Of a stretch of 6,060 nt of DNA, positions 4,964 through 6,060 are shown piece after piece (the first letter of the stretch is position 1; every line of letters begins with the position of its first letter). The stretch spans positions 15,904 to 21,963 of the forward strand of contig NZXA02000004.1 of the NCBI GenBank assembly GCA_002697665.2, in the 5' to 3' direction. A program made the translations under genes and the position numbers. This DNA is from a bacterium. Its GTDB lineage: Bacteria > Desulfobacterota_D > UBA1144. A model generated the notes under the pieces. It searched no databases. It saw only the letters and a list, made by a program, of their open reading frames with translations, and had not been told where the DNA came from.

Positions 4964-6059
4964 TAATTTTTTTTGCTCTTATTTGCCAGCTTTGAGTATT
5001 TGCTTTATTTATTGCATTTGAACTAATACTTTTATATAAATTTGCATTATTTAATAACTTTAAAATTGCATTCTTATAAGATGAGATCGAATTTGGATCA
5101 ACAAGAATAGAATCAATCTCATTTGTCAATATTCTATTAATTGAGGTTAAATTAGATGCGACTATTGGCTTCCCAGAGGCAAGATGTTCAAAAATTTTAA
5201 TTGGTGATGAAAATTTTGATGCATCAATATCACCTTTAATAGTAAAATCATCATCATAAGGAATTATCATTATATCTGAAATAAAATATATCTTAGGAAT
5301 GAATTTGTGGAGAATGTGGCCCATAAATAAAATATTTTTATTAGAAATATCTGCTTTATATTTCATTACTTCGTGGTCATCTCCACCAACTATAAGGAAA
5401 AAAACGTCTTTCATTTCTTGTGATAATTTAATAATTTTGTCAATTCCCCTACCCTTATAAATATTTCCAACATATGTAATTATTTTTTTATCCGTATCAA
5501 TGTTTAAATCTTTCTTTATTAAGCCAACATCATAGTCGACCTTAAAAGATTTAATATCAACCCCGTTATGACATATAATGTATTTATCTAATTTTTTTAA
5601 AATTTTTCTTGTTTCCTCATAAGTGCCCTCTGAATTAAATGAAATTCTTTTAATATTTGCAGATTTTTCAAATCTTTTATATGCAAGTTTTGATATAAAA
5701 TTTACTGGCGGATGGTGAATATCTATAATTATATTTTTTAAGAAAAAAGATCCAATATAAGCAAACGTAATATTTCTTGTGATAATATAATCATAATTAT
5801 TTTTTAATTTAAACAATGAGACTACCCCATGAATAAAATGTCTTAACCAACCTCTTTTGATACCCAAGGTTGGCAAAATTTTAAAAATTGGTTCTACATC
5901 ATAATAATAATAAAAATCATCTATGTTCTTATTATTTATAGGAATAATCAAATAAACCTCGTGTCCATTTATTGCAAAAGCCTCACACATTTTTGCTACA
6001 TGAATACTACTGGCACCGGTTCCAAACAACTCTGGGCTTCCTACATAAAGAATCTTCAC
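4953..6059 (-). CDS. Glycosyltransferase family 4 (GT-B fold), probably complete at 368 residues
   Basis: A GT4-type enzyme transfers a sugar from a nucleotide-sugar donor to an acceptor, typically in surface polysaccharide or glycolipid assembly at the inner face of the membrane. The N-terminal Rossmann half shows MKILYVGSPELFGTGASSIH (1-20, first codon GTG) and FAINGHEVYLI (28-38). A linker NGVD (165-168) marks the domain border. The C-terminal half has IITYVGNIYKGRGIDKIIKL (193-212), FLIVGG (221-226), FMGH (245-248), SDIMIIPYDDD (261-271) and SPIKIFEHLASGKPIVASNL (285-304) with the donor-binding Glu291 of the E-x7-E region. The second glutamate position of that motif is occupied differently (the segment reads on into GKPIVAS), as in many GT4 subgroups. 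The start is GTG at 6059, one base from the edge; MKILYVG is a typical GT4 start, but an upstream start cannot be excluded. Donor and acceptor cannot be read from sequence. An aspartate/lysine-rich insert (DDDFTIKGDIDASKFS) precedes the motif. Confidence 0.88.
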   Translation of the reverse strand: MKILYVGSPELFGTGASSIHVAKMCEAFAINGHEVYLIIPINNKNIDDFYYYYDVEPIFKILPTLGIKRGWLRHFIHGVVSLFKLKNNYDYIITRNITFAYIGSFFLKNIIIDIHHPPVNFISKLAYKRFEKSANIKRISFNSEGTYEETRKILKKLDKYIICHNGVDIKSFKVDYDVGLIKKDLNIDTDKKIITYVGNIYKGRGIDKIIKLSQEMKDVFFLIVGGDDHEVMKYKADISNKNILFMGHILHKFIPKIYFISDIMIIPYDDDFTIKGDIDASKFSSPIKIFEHLASGKPIVASNLTSINRILTNEIDSILVDPNSISSYKNAILKLLNNANLYKSISSNAINKANTQSWQIRAKKIINK

Positions 6060-6060
6060 A

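Noticed and set aside
1..6060. CRISPR array, tRNA or rRNA gene, insertion sequence, or a defence/toxin-antitoxin locus
   Set aside because: No regularly spaced repeats, no tRNA-like cloverleaf with TTCRA arm, no transposase motifs or terminal inverted repeats, and no toxin or antitoxin fold signatures were seen. The unknown proteins do not show defence-type motifs.

Overview
This is an AT-rich window (about 30% G+C by eye) packed with short-spaced genes, without RNA genes, transposons or CRISPR repeats. It looks like a streamlined, free-living bacterium, possibly an uncultured marine lineage. Bacterial traits are AGGAG ribosome binding sites in front of fumC and trxA and TATAAT-type promoter boxes. 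The fumarase looks closer to the actinobacterial form than to E. coli FumC, and a GYD-domain gene follows trxA. This hints at a non-proteobacterial host (for example Chloroflexota), but that is a weak inference; no taxonomic marker is present.

Layout. The left end (1-606, minus strand) holds the N-terminal third of a YgjP/DUF45-type metal-dependent hydrolase. It is preceded by a small exported or membrane protein with two hydrophobic helices. A 34-43 bp divergent gap around 600-640 contains a symmetric ATTATAAT box that can serve as a -10 element on both strands. To its right lies a plus-strand gene for an aromatic-rich soluble protein of unknown function (641-1390). It converges with a minus-strand run of three genes (4244 down to 1398): class II fumarase fumC, an unknown helical 244-residue protein whose start overlaps the fumC stop (ATGA), and an unknown basic 230-residue protein.

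Divergent from fumC across a 93 bp gap is a plus-strand pair: trxA (WCAPC active site) and a GYD-domain protein, joined by a TAATG stop/start overlap. The pair runs head-on into a minus-strand GT4 glycosyltransferase gene (4953-6059) with an 11 bp tail overlap. That gene reaches the right edge.

How they work together. Fumarase is central carbon metabolism, thioredoxin is thiol redox housekeeping, and the glycosyltransferase belongs to surface polysaccharide or glycolipid synthesis. Nothing in the sequence ties these into one pathway. The points of real interest are the unknown proteins, two of which travel behind fumC, the thioredoxin-GYD coupling, and the symmetric bidirectional promoter. 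I see no clear defence, mobile or biosynthetic system.
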